Below are positions 1 through 7,233 of a stretch of 8,236 bases of DNA, one piece after another. Made by a program: the position numbers and the translations under genes. The notes beneath the pieces were generated by a model. That model did no database searches. It was not told where the DNA came from and saw only the letters and a list, made by a program, of their open reading frames with translations. The first letter of the stretch is position 1. The number at the start of each line of letters is the position of its first letter. Source of the DNA: an uncultured Clostridia bacterium (GTDB lineage: Bacteria; Bacillota; Clostridia; Oscillospirales; CAG-272); the NCBI GenBank assembly GCA_937934385.1, contig CALGZV010000282.1:1-8236 (forward strand), written 5' to 3'.

Positions 1-1158
1 TTACATATACAGAATGTCAAAATGATTACAGAGCTTTTACTGAAACAGTTGGCACAGCTTACAGACAAGTATTCTCTTTCAGAAGCGGATATTGCTTTAA
101 TCAGCATGGCTTCAGCAATACATGATGTTGGAAAAATTTCCATTCCGGAAGAAATTTTAAACAAGCCCGGCAGATTGACTGCGGAAGAGTTTGAAGTAAT
201 GAAGACACACACGGAAATCGGATCAAAGATGCTGTCTGATCTTCCGATCGAGCAGTTTAATTCTCCGCTTGCGAAAGTTGCTTATGAAATATGCCGATGG
301 CATCATGAAAGATATGACGGCGAGGGCTATCCGGATGGATTAAAAGGAGAGGAAATTCCCATTGCCGCGCAAGTGGTCGCACTGTCCGATGTATATGACG
401 CATTAACAAGTGAGCGGTGTTATAAAAAGGCATTTTCACATGATGAAGCGTTAATAATGATTCTGGATGGAAAGTGCGGTGTATTTAACCCCATTTTGCT
501 GCAGTGTCTGACCGGGATTTCGGACAGACTGAAAAGGGCGTGTGCAGATACAGGTCTGAATCAGGAAACAGAAAAGGTTAGATACATAAAAAATGAAACA
601 GAGCATGACAGATCGTCTTATCTGAATAAACAGGATATGCCGTTAGCTCAACCGGAATATATGCAGTTATTATATGTTGATCCATTAACCAAAGTTTATA
701 ATCGCCGCTATTTTAAGGAGTATATCCGGGATATTTCTGAGATTAAAGCGGTTGCATTAATAGATGTTGATGGCCTCAAACAGATCAATGATGATTACGG
801 GCGAGAGGCTGGCGATCTCGTGTTACAGCGCACCGCACAGATGCTTTTATCGCTGATACGAAGAAATGATCATTTGATTCGCTATGGAGGCGATGAATTT
901 TTGATCGGATTTAACAGTATGGCGAAACATGCGTTTGGAGCAAGACTGGAAGAGATCCGAAAGAGCCTTGATGCACTGACAGTCGATAAGTATCCCCGGC
1001 TGCATATGTCGGTAAGCGTAGTCGGAATTTACGGTACGGGGAAACCGGAGGAACTATTTAATATGGCAGGTAATATGTTGAATGAATCAGGAAAAGCCCA
1101 AAATAAAGTAACGCTGTATTTTCCTGATGATAATCAGGGTAGTGCGGGCAGCATCTAA
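1..1158 (+). CDS. HD-GYP plus GGDEF cyclic-di-GMP turnover protein (5' end missing)
   Basis: This is the C-terminal part of a protein predicted both to degrade and to make c-di-GMP. The frame is open from base 1, so the true start lies upstream; the Met at 22 is internal to the HD-GYP domain (numbering here counts it as 1). HD-GYP: H34-D35 with K38 (HDVGK), H63, H94-H95, the GYP motif at 102-104 and D123 (SDVYDALTS). With the His encoded at bases 4-6, these match the metal ligands known in HD-GYP phosphodiesterases. GGDEF: begins near DPLTKVYNRR and has the DVDGLKQIND strand and an intact GGDEF at 289-293. An RxxD inhibitory I-site (280-283) sits exactly five residues before it. Both domains therefore look catalytically competent. 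The order HD-GYP then GGDEF leaves room for an N-terminal receiver or sensor domain outside the window. It is the first visible gene of an operon, 17 bases before the Hpt gene. Confidence 0.93.
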   Translation, partial: LHIQNVKMITELLLKQLAQLTDKYSLSEADIALISMASAIHDVGKISIPEEILNKPGRLTAEEFEVMKTHTEIGSKMLSDLPIEQFNSPLAKVAYEICRWHHERYDGEGYPDGLKGEEIPIAAQVVALSDVYDALTSERCYKKAFSHDEALIMILDGKCGVFNPILLQCLTGISDRLKRACADTGLNQETEKVRYIKNETEHDRSSYLNKQDMPLAQPEYMQLLYVDPLTKVYNRRYFKEYIRDISEIKAVALIDVDGLKQINDDYGREAGDLVLQRTAQMLLSLIRRNDHLIRYGGDEFLIGFNSMAKHAFGARLEEIRKSLDALTVDKYPRLHMSVSVVGIYGTGKPEELFNMAGNMLNESGKAQNKVTLYFPDDNQGSAGSI

Positions 1159-1161
1159 AAC

Positions 1162-1167
1162 AGGAGG
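1162..1167 (+). promoter_or_regulatory. Shine-Dalgarno site of the Hpt gene
   Basis: A perfect AGGAGG lies 8 bases before the ATG at 1176 and just after the stop of the upstream gene. It fixes the start of the Hpt protein and implies efficient independent initiation within the operon. Confidence 0.85.
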
Positions 1168-1175
1168 AAGCGACC

Positions 1176-1538
1176 ATGAATGTAAAAGATTGCTATATGA
1201 AATTCGGCGGGGATTTTGACGGGGTAATGGGCAGATTACGGCGTGAGCAGCTGGTGGAAAAGTTTTTATATAAATTTTTGGATGACAAAAACTTTGATCT
1301 TTTTAAAGCTGCTATGGAGGCGCAGGATTATGATGAAGCGTTGAGAGCCGTTCATACACTGAAAGGAATATGCCAAAATCTTTCCTTCACCGATTTATAT
1401 GAAAGCAGCAGCCGGATAACCAATGCGCTGAAAGAAAAGAATTACAGCGAAGCGATGGATACGGCGCCTCAATTATCCAAAGATTATTACCAAATCATCC
1501 ATGCTGTTGAAGAATATAAGGGTTCTGCGGAGGGATGA
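1176..1538 (+). CDS. Stand-alone Hpt (histidine phosphotransfer) domain protein
   Basis: A 120-residue cytoplasmic protein, the usual size for a free Hpt module. It carries the signature HTLKG with the predicted phosphorylated histidine at H60 (bases 1353-1355). That histidine sits in a helix framed by EALRAV before and CQNLSF after, as in Hpt four-helix bundles. No other domain or signal peptide is visible. Known role of the family: it accepts phosphate from a receiver aspartate and passes it to another receiver. The next gene is a hybrid kinase with two receivers but no Hpt domain of its own, so this protein is its likely partner (inference). The final receiver may be part of the upstream c-di-GMP protein or encoded elsewhere. 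Its stop overlaps the first possible ATG of the kinase gene (ATGA at 1535-1538), which points to coupled translation. Confidence 0.92.
   Translation: MNVKDCYMKFGGDFDGVMGRLRREQLVEKFLYKFLDDKNFDLFKAAMEAQDYDEALRAVHTLKGICQNLSFTDLYESSSRITNALKEKNYSEAMDTAPQLSKDYYQIIHAVEEYKGSAEG
1529..1534 (+). promoter_or_regulatory. Shine-Dalgarno site that decides the kinase start
   Basis: GGAGGG ends directly against the ATG at 1535, with no spacer, but lies 9 bases before the in-frame ATG at 1544. Normal spacing therefore favours 1544 as the real start. The site lies inside the last codons of the Hpt gene. Confidence 0.65.
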
Positions 1539-1543
1539 GGTCA

Positions 1544-4099
1544 ATGGGACGCGGTAAAAATAAAAATCACACAACACGTTTTTTAATATACAGCTTTGTC
1601 GGTTTGATAATTTTCAGTATTTTTTCTTTCAGCTTTCTTGGACTTTATATGACGAAAAAAAGCCATGAGGCTTTTTACGAAATAGGGAAAATCTATATGT
1701 CCGGAATGAGCGAACAAATATCAAGTCATTTTGAGTCCGTTATTAAACTGCGTTTCAATCAGGTAAGCGGACTTGTGTCTGTTGTGCCATCAGTTAATCG
1801 TGATAAAGAGGCTCTGTATGAGGAGCTGGTTTACAGGGCGAGTGTCAGGGGTTTTGACTATTTAGCTCTTTGTTCTTCTGACGGAAACTTTGAAACGTTA
1901 TATGGACATTTAATAGAGCCGCTTAATCCGGAACCCTTTGTAGAAGCGCTGGCTCGGGGAGAGCAAAGAGTTGCCATCGGGGTTGATTCCGACGGAAATG
2001 AAGTTGTGTTGTTCGGTGTTGATGCTGATTATCCTATGGCAGACGGTAGTAAAAGTACCGGACTGGTAGCGGCAGTTCCGTTGAAATACATTACCGATTT
2101 CCTCGCCTTGGACAAAGAAGATCAGATGCTTTCATTTTGTATTATCAGAAATGATGGCAGCTTTGTTATAGATAATTCCCATATTGGTTTTGGAGATTCT
2201 TCACAGCGTCTGCCGGATCTGCTTGGCGCGTATGATAATTCAGATGCGGCGTACTCTGCCGAAGCGTTTGATTACGCCCTGAAAAATAATCGTTCGTATG
2301 TTTCATCCATTGAGATTAATGGTGAGGAACAGACTCTTCACAGCATCCCTTTGTCCCACTCTGAGTGGAATCTGATATCGATCATGCCCTACAATCAATT
2401 AAACGGTGTATTGGATATGTTAAACATTCAGCGTACGAAATTCACGGTGTTGGCTTGTCTGTCTGTTTTGAGTTTTATGATGCTGATTTTCATCGGATAT
2501 TTCCGTATGACTGCTTCGCAATTGCATGAGCTGGAAGAATCCCGCCGAGAGGCAACCGAGGCGAGCAAAGCAAAGAGTGAATTTTTAGCGAATATGAGTC
2601 ATGATATCCGAACGCCTATGAATGCTATTGTAGGCATGACCGCCATAGCTACGGCACACATTGATGATCTGGAACAGGTAAAGGGCTGTCTCAGGAAAAT
2701 TGCACTGTCAAGTAAGCAATTGCTGGGGTTGATCAATGACGTTTTGGACATGTCTAAAATTGAGAGCGGTAAGATGACGTTGTCAACAGAAAATGTTTCT
2801 TTAAAAGATTTGTTTGATGGAGTTATCAGTATTATGCAGCCTCAGATCAATACCAAAAAGCAAAGTTTTGATGTACATATTGAAAATGTGGGAACGGAGA
2901 ATGTGTGGTGTGATGGCGTACGCTTGAATCAGGTTTTATTGAATCTTTTGTCCAATGCGACAAAGTATACGCCGGAGGGCGGAATGATACGACTGTCCCT
3001 TTTTGAGGAGAACTCTCCTAAAGGAGAGAATTATGCCCGAATGCATATTATCGTCAAAGACAATGGCATCGGTATGACGCAGGAATTTTTGAAAAAAATA
3101 TACGAATCCTATAGCCGTGCTGACGGCAATAGGATTCACAAAATTGAGGGAGCAGGTTTAGGAATGGCGATTACAAAGTATATTGTGGATGCCATGGAAG
3201 GTACTATTGATGTGCAAAGCGAGCCGAATAAAGGTACTGAATTCCATCTTGTGTTTGACTTTGAAAAAGCTCCTTCTCTGGAAGTGGATATGGTTCTCCC
3301 GGCTTGGAATATGCTGGTGGTTGACGATGACGAATTTTTGTGTAAATCTACAATAGAAGTGCTGAAATCATTCGGAGTAAATGCGGACTGGACGCTGAGC
3401 GGAGAAACGGCGATTGAAATGGTGGTCGGACATCATAAAAGAGGGGATGATTATCAGATTATTCTGCTGGACTGGAAGCTGCCCGGTATGAACGGGATTC
3501 AGGTAGCAAAGGAGCTTAGACGCTATTTGGGAAAAGAGCTTCCGATCCTCTTGATCTCGGCGTATGATTGGAGCGAATTTGAAACAGAAGCAAGGGAGGC
3601 TGGGATCAATGGTTTTATTTCCAAACCTCTGTTCAAATCTACGCTGTTTTATAATTTGCGTAGATACATGGGAATGGAAGAATCTCATTTTCAGATTCAG
3701 GAACAGGCTAAGGAGTTGTCGGGACATCGTATTTTAATTGCCGAGGACAATGAGATTAACTGGGAAGTTGCAAGTGAATTGCTGTCCGATTTGGGGTTGG
3801 AATTAGAATGGGCGGAAGACGGCCTGGTGTGCCTTGAAAAATTTGAAAAATCACCTGCCGGATATTATGATTTGATTCTAATGGATATCCGTATGCCGCA
3901 TATGACAGGATATGAGGCTACGCAGGCAATCCGTAGATCAAGCCATCCGGATGCGTCATCTGTTCCGATCATTGCCATGAGCGCAGATGCTTTTTCTGAC
4001 GATATACAGCGCTGCCTGGATTGCGGCATGAATGCCCATGCGGCTAAACCTATCGATATTATGGAAATCGCGAAACTGTTTGAAAAATATTTAAAGTAA
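1544..4099 (+). CDS. Membrane hybrid sensor histidine kinase with two receiver domains
   Basis: An 851-residue protein counted from ATG 1544, chosen for ribosome-site spacing; ATG 1535 would add three residues. Order of parts: a transmembrane segment at about 13-36, an extracellular sensor region of about 260 residues (size and layout fit a double Cache domain; ligand unknown), a second transmembrane segment at about 300-320, and a short charged helix with no evident HAMP domain. The HisKA domain has the phosphorylated H353 in MSHDIRTPMN. The ATPase domain has the N box around N471, DNGIGM from 506 and GAGLGM from 536. Receiver 1 has the acidic pocket D594-D596, acceptor D643 (LLDWKLPG) and K694. 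Receiver 2 has E734-D735, acceptor D781 (LMDIRMP) and K835. All key residues are present, so kinase and both receivers should be active. It lacks a C-terminal Hpt domain, matching the separate Hpt gene directly upstream. A strong hairpin begins 4 bases after the stop, so this is probably the last gene of the operon. Confidence 0.94.
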   Translation: MGRGKNKNHTTRFLIYSFVGLIIFSIFSFSFLGLYMTKKSHEAFYEIGKIYMSGMSEQISSHFESVIKLRFNQVSGLVSVVPSVNRDKEALYEELVYRASVRGFDYLALCSSDGNFETLYGHLIEPLNPEPFVEALARGEQRVAIGVDSDGNEVVLFGVDADYPMADGSKSTGLVAAVPLKYITDFLALDKEDQMLSFCIIRNDGSFVIDNSHIGFGDSSQRLPDLLGAYDNSDAAYSAEAFDYALKNNRSYVSSIEINGEEQTLHSIPLSHSEWNLISIMPYNQLNGVLDMLNIQRTKFTVLACLSVLSFMMLIFIGYFRMTASQLHELEESRREATEASKAKSEFLANMSHDIRTPMNAIVGMTAIATAHIDDLEQVKGCLRKIALSSKQLLGLINDVLDMSKIESGKMTLSTENVSLKDLFDGVISIMQPQINTKKQSFDVHIENVGTENVWCDGVRLNQVLLNLLSNATKYTPEGGMIRLSLFEENSPKGENYARMHIIVKDNGIGMTQEFLKKIYESYSRADGNRIHKIEGAGLGMAITKYIVDAMEGTIDVQSEPNKGTEFHLVFDFEKAPSLEVDMVLPAWNMLVVDDDEFLCKSTIEVLKSFGVNADWTLSGETAIEMVVGHHKRGDDYQIILLDWKLPGMNGIQVAKELRRYLGKELPILLISAYDWSEFETEAREAGINGFISKPLFKSTLFYNLRRYMGMEESHFQIQEQAKELSGHRILIAEDNEINWEVASELLSDLGLELEWAEDGLVCLEKFEKSPAGYYDLILMDIRMPHMTGYEATQAIRRSSHPDASSVPIIAMSADAFSDDIQRCLDCGMNAHAAKPIDIMEIAKLFEKYLK

Positions 4100-4103
4100 A
4101 GTG

Positions 4104-4152
4104 AATCAACCTCCAAGTCTGAACCTTTTGTGTTTGACAGGAGGTTGATTTT
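4104..4152 (+). terminator. Hairpin terminator after the signalling operon
   Basis: A perfect 11-base inverted repeat pairs 4104-4114 (AATCAACCTCC) with 4140-4150 (GGAGGTTGATT). Further pairing is possible inside the 25-base loop (GTC 4117-4119 with GAC 4136-4138). The run of T is short (4149-4152) and broken by an A, so termination efficiency is uncertain. Its position 4 bases after the kinase stop supports a 3'-end role. Confidence 0.6.
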
Positions 4153-4157
4153 ATGTT

Positions 4158-4183
4158 TGTAAAGGATATTTTACAGGTATAAT
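4158..4183 (+). promoter_or_regulatory. Palindrome next to a TATAAT box (possible minor promoter with operator)
   Basis: TGTAAA (4158-4163) and TTTACA (4170-4175) form a perfect dyad with a 6-base spacer, followed 2 bases later by a consensus TATAAT (4178-4183). The best -35 candidate is TTGTAA at 4157-4162, with a 15-base spacer, which is poor. The dyad would overlap the -35 region, a typical repressor position. No gene follows before the hairpin at 4205-4240, so any transcript would be very short or read through into the RNase R leader. I do not recognise the operator. Confidence 0.25.
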
Positions 4184-4204
4184 ATATCCATTTTATTTTG
4201 AAAC

Positions 4205-4240
4205 AAAACGTTCACCGTTTGACTGACGGCGGGCGTTTTT
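4205..4240 (+). terminator. Rho-independent terminator-like hairpin
   Basis: The arm 4205-4217 (AAAACGTTCACCG) pairs with 4227-4239 (CGGCGGGCGTTTT), with two G-U pairs and one A-C mismatch across a 9-base loop. It ends in five T at 4236-4240. The A-rich 5' side means it could also work on the minus strand. It sits 6 bases before the -35 box of the next promoter and insulates RNase R from upstream transcription. Confidence 0.6.
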
Positions 4241-4245
4241 AATTG

Positions 4246-4274
4246 TTGACACACCTATTTGTTTGTGATATACT
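4246..4274 (+). promoter_or_regulatory. Strong sigma-A promoter of the RNase R gene
   Basis: A consensus -35 TTGACA (4246-4251), a 17-base spacer and a -10 TATACT (4269-4274) with an extended -10 TG at 4266-4267. The predicted transcript start is near 4281, giving a leader of about 115 bases. The leader contains a small TGCGG/CCGCA hairpin at 4300-4319. Confidence 0.85.
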
Positions 4275-4381
4275 GAAAAACAATATAAATGCCTTATAAT
4301 GCGGAATAGAAAAGCCGCAGCGGGTCGAAAATAATATATAAATATGAAAAAATACACATGAAGATCCCGCCGGGCGGAGAG

Positions 4382-4386
4382 AAAGG
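4382..4386 (+). promoter_or_regulatory. Ribosome site that decides the RNase R start
   Basis: AAAGG lies 10 bases before ATG 4397, and a GGAGAG (4376-4381) just before it strengthens the purine-rich tract. The alternative in-frame ATG at 4358 has no recognisable ribosome site, so 4397 is preferred. Confidence 0.55.
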
Positions 4387-4396
4387 TTTCGTTTTA

Positions 4397-6844
4397 ATGG
4401 CAGAGAAATATAAAGATAACGACAGAGCATATGACGCATTTTCGAATAATACAGAAGATTCGGCGGCCGATATTATGCGCGGGCGTATTATGGAAGCTGT
4501 GCTTTCGCCCGGGTATAAGCCATGTACGCCCGATGAACTTGCGGCGTTCATGCTTCTATCGGAGGATGACGAGCGCGCATTCAATGAAGCAGGATACCGC
4601 CTGGAAAATGAGGGCAGAATTGTTCGTCTGAAACGCGGACGAATTGCTGCGACCGAAAATTCTTCATATATTCGCGGTATATTCCGCGCAAATGCTAAAG
4701 GTTTTGGATTTGTTACACCGGAGGAAAGCTTTTCATCGCGTGTCAGCGGAGATCTGCATATTTCAGCCGGGAGGACGCTCGGAGCTGTCAGCGGAGATAC
4801 TGTTCTTGCTGCTGTTACAGGAAGAGCTTCGGATTCCAAGAACCCTGAAGGCGATGTAATTCGTATTATTTCTCGCGGAATTACCGAGCTTATCGGAACG
4901 GTAGAACCGATTCCGCGTTTTCCGCAGAGCGCCAGGCGCGGAACAGGGATGTGCGTGCGTCCGGACAAGCCTATATATCCTTTTCTTGTTTTGCTTGATG
5001 ACGGAGGTGATACGCTTCCGCATATCGGTACAAGCGTCAGCGTAAGACTTACCGAATATCCTGATTATTCAGGCTATGCAAGCGGAGTTATAACCGAGGT
5101 GTTCGGCAGAAGCGGCAGTACTGATGCTGTATATGCTTCCATTATGTACGAATACGGTTTAAGCACAAAGGACGGAGGAGGCTTTTCTGACGAGCTTATC
5201 GGTGCGGCGAAGGCTATTTCCGAAAGGGGAATAGTATATGATGATGCAGAAAACCGTACCGGGGGAGATATTGACGGACGGCGCGACCTGAGAACCGAGC
5301 TTATTTTCACTCTTGACGGAGCTGATGCTAAGGATCTTGATGATGCGATAAGCGTCAGACGTGACGGTGACGGTTTTGTTCTCGGTGTTCATATCGCCGA
5401 TGTTTCTCACTATGTTTCTCCGGGATCGCCGCTCGACAATGAGGCACTTACCAGAGGAACAAGCGTTTATCTGACCGACCGTGTAGTCCCCATGCTTCCT
5501 CGCCCTATCTCGAATGGCATATGCTCACTCACTGCCGGTACAGACAGACTTACACTGTCTGCAATTATGCATATAGACCGTGACGGAAATACAGTTCAGA
5601 CCGAGCTTTGCGAGAGTGTTATCCATTCCTCGCTCAGAGGCGTTTACAGTGAGTTTAATGATTTTATACAAAACGGAAGTGATTCGGAATATGCCGATAA
5701 GTATTCTGTTTTAGGCGATATGGCGGACGTATGTACAGAGCTGTACAGCATATTGGAGAGAAGAAGCCGGTCGCGCGGCGCGCTTGAACTCGAAACTTCG
5801 GAAGCAAAAATTTTGCTGGGAGCGGACGGCGCTCCTATAGACATTAAGGTATGTGACCGCGGAATAGGCGAGCGCATGATAGAACAGTTTATGTTATGCG
5901 CTAATGAAGCTGTAGCTACTGAACTTTATTTTCGTGATATGCCGTGTGTTTACCGTATCCATGAGGACCCGTCTCCGGAAAAAATACGTGCATTCACAGT
6001 TTTCGCTCATAATCTCGGACTCGATATATCTCCGCTCAGAGCTAAAAAGATATATCCGACCGCTATATCAAACGTACTTGCTCAGGCTTCCGAGCGTGAG
6101 ATCGGCGGAGTTGTGTCGTATGTATTGCTTCGTTCGCTGATGAAAGCTCGATACAGCGATAAATGCTCTCCGCACTTCGGACTTGCTATTGATAAATACT
6201 GCCATTTCACATCTCCTATAAGACGTTATCCCGATCTTGCAGTACATCGGTTTGTAAAGGCAATGCTCCGCGGTGAAATGTTCGGCGAGAGACTTGCTTC
6301 GGCGGAAAAATTTGCTGCTAAGGCGGCAGAAATGTCAAGTGATAATGAACTGCGTGCTGTTTCGGCAGAGCGCGCGGTAGACGATCTTTTTAAGGTCAGA
6401 TATATGAGTTCGTATGTAGGCGAAACATTTGACGGGGTTGTAAGTTCGGTAACTTCATTCGGAATGTTTGTTGAACTGCCGAATACATGCGAGGGACTTA
6501 TTCCGCTCACATCTATGGACGGATATTTTATATATGATGAAGTCACTCTTACACTGTCGTGCGGTAATAAAATATTTCATCTCGGGGATAAGATTACCGT
6601 AAAGCTTATCTCAGCGGACGTTGTCCGCAGAAAACTTGAATTTGAACTTATCGGCGACGTAATGAAAACGTCTGAAAGCCGCACAGACCATAAAGATAAC
6701 GCCGCCTGTGATTTTTCAGGGCGACGTGGCGGAAGATACGGACGCAAAAAGGTTCCGTCTGATCATAAGAAGCCGTCGGAACGCAGGCGAAAAGGTGCAG
6801 GGAGACGGAAAAACAGTTCTTCCGGAAGACGCAGACGCCGCTGA
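4397..6844 (+). CDS. rnr: Ribonuclease R (RNB-family 3'-5' exoribonuclease)
   Basis: An 815-residue cytoplasmic enzyme that degrades structured RNA from the 3' end. Its length is close to the roughly 780-815 residues usual for the family. Counted from ATG 4397: a winged-helix-like N-terminal region (about 20-85), two cold-shock/OB domains (about 94-150, with KGFGFVTPEE, and about 165-235), the RNB catalytic domain (about 290-615), an S1 RNA-binding domain (from about 675, GETFDGVVSSVTSFGMFVEL) and a very basic tail (about 770-815) ending in five Arg. The catalytic Mg-binding aspartates are present in DGADAKDLDDA as D307, D310, D313, D315 and D316. YRIHE (519-523) and TSPIRRYPDL (605-614) are the other family signatures. 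ATG 4358 would give 828 residues but lacks a ribosome site. It has its own strong promoter, so it is probably monocistronic on its 5' side. Only 6 bases separate its stop from the stop of the converging minus-strand gene. Confidence 0.97.
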   Translation: MAEKYKDNDRAYDAFSNNTEDSAADIMRGRIMEAVLSPGYKPCTPDELAAFMLLSEDDERAFNEAGYRLENEGRIVRLKRGRIAATENSSYIRGIFRANAKGFGFVTPEESFSSRVSGDLHISAGRTLGAVSGDTVLAAVTGRASDSKNPEGDVIRIISRGITELIGTVEPIPRFPQSARRGTGMCVRPDKPIYPFLVLLDDGGDTLPHIGTSVSVRLTEYPDYSGYASGVITEVFGRSGSTDAVYASIMYEYGLSTKDGGGFSDELIGAAKAISERGIVYDDAENRTGGDIDGRRDLRTELIFTLDGADAKDLDDAISVRRDGDGFVLGVHIADVSHYVSPGSPLDNEALTRGTSVYLTDRVVPMLPRPISNGICSLTAGTDRLTLSAIMHIDRDGNTVQTELCESVIHSSLRGVYSEFNDFIQNGSDSEYADKYSVLGDMADVCTELYSILERRSRSRGALELETSEAKILLGADGAPIDIKVCDRGIGERMIEQFMLCANEAVATELYFRDMPCVYRIHEDPSPEKIRAFTVFAHNLGLDISPLRAKKIYPTAISNVLAQASEREIGGVVSYVLLRSLMKARYSDKCSPHFGLAIDKYCHFTSPIRRYPDLAVHRFVKAMLRGEMFGERLASAEKFAAKAAEMSSDNELRAVSAERAVDDLFKVRYMSSYVGETFDGVVSSVTSFGMFVELPNTCEGLIPLTSMDGYFIYDEVTLTLSCGNKIFHLGDKITVKLISADVVRRKLEFELIGDVMKTSESRTDHKDNAACDFSGRRGGRYGRKKVPSDHKKPSERRRKGAGRRKNSSSGRRRRR

Positions 6845-6850
6845 TTCCTT

Positions 6851-7078
6851 TTAAAGCTGCTCCGTCTCTTCGGCTTCAAACGATATAGTTCCGAATGTAT
6901 TATCTGTTTCGATTCGGCTTTCATCTGCGTAAGACATGTTTTCCGGATTTACCGAATCTGTATGGGTATCAGGCTTGTGACCGATAAGCGTATAAATTCC
7001 GACTACGCATGCCATCAGCGCGCATGCGGACAGGACATATGAAACAGGATTCTTGCATTTCCCAATATTTTTTTTCAT
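6851..7078 (-). CDS. Small single-span membrane protein of unknown function
   Basis: A 75-residue protein that I do not recognise. A basic N-terminus (MKKNIGKCK) is followed by one hydrophobic segment at about 12-33 (start VSYVLSACALMACVVG). After it comes an acidic, polar tail of about 40 residues (10 Asp/Glu against one Arg and one Lys), so the tail would face outside by the positive-inside rule. LSAC (16-19) resembles a lipobox, but the hydrophobic stretch continues past the Cys, so a membrane anchor is more likely. The gene is supported by a near-perfect ribosome site, AAAGGAAGG, 8 bases before the ATG. It converges on the RNase R gene with a 6-base gap between stops, and diverges from the DUF1934 gene across 155 bases. 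Confidence 0.72.
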   Translation of the reverse strand: MKKNIGKCKNPVSYVLSACALMACVVGIYTLIGHKPDTHTDSVNPENMSYADESRIETDNTFGTISFEAEETEQL

Positions 7079-7086
7079 GCGGCATA

Positions 7087-7095
7087 CCTTCCTTT
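7087..7095 (-). promoter_or_regulatory. Ribosome site of the small membrane protein gene
   Basis: On the minus strand it reads AAAGGAAGG, 8 bases before the ATG at 7078. This is the main evidence that the small reading frame is a real gene. Confidence 0.75.
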
Positions 7096-7136
7096 GTGTT
7101 ATATCCTGTGATGTATCATTCTCAGTGTTATATAAA

Positions 7137-7165
7137 AATATACATTATGGAAGTATATAAAACAA
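7137..7165 (-). promoter_or_regulatory. Possible promoter of the small membrane protein gene
   Basis: On the minus strand, TTGTTT (7165-7160) and TATATT (7142-7137) are separated by 17 bases, giving a leader of about 50 bases. The -35 matches consensus at only 3 of 6 positions and the region is AT-rich, so this is tentative. Confidence 0.3.
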
Positions 7166-7233
7166 AGGTAATGGTTTCCCGCTTTATGCGCTGATTTTGA
7201 AGCTGCCGTGAAAACGGCTGAACGGAGAGTTTT

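Noticed and set aside
3368..3727. 119-codon open frame on the minus strand
   Set aside because: It is antisense to the first receiver domain of the kinase, whose conserved residues prove the + strand frame.
4104..4150. Perfect 11-base inverted repeat as the end of a mobile element
   Set aside because: No partner copy, transposase or target duplication is visible, and its place just after a stop codon fits a terminator better.
4294..4968. 224-codon open frame on the minus strand
   Set aside because: It lies opposite the start of RNase R and its promoter, has a low-complexity Ser/Arg/Ile-rich translation, and is explained by the codon bias of the real gene on the other strand.
6891..6917. CCGAAT/ATTCGG inverted repeat inside the small minus-strand gene as a terminator for rnr
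   Set aside because: The stem has only 6 pairs with a 15-base loop and no proper T run, so it cannot be called a terminator.
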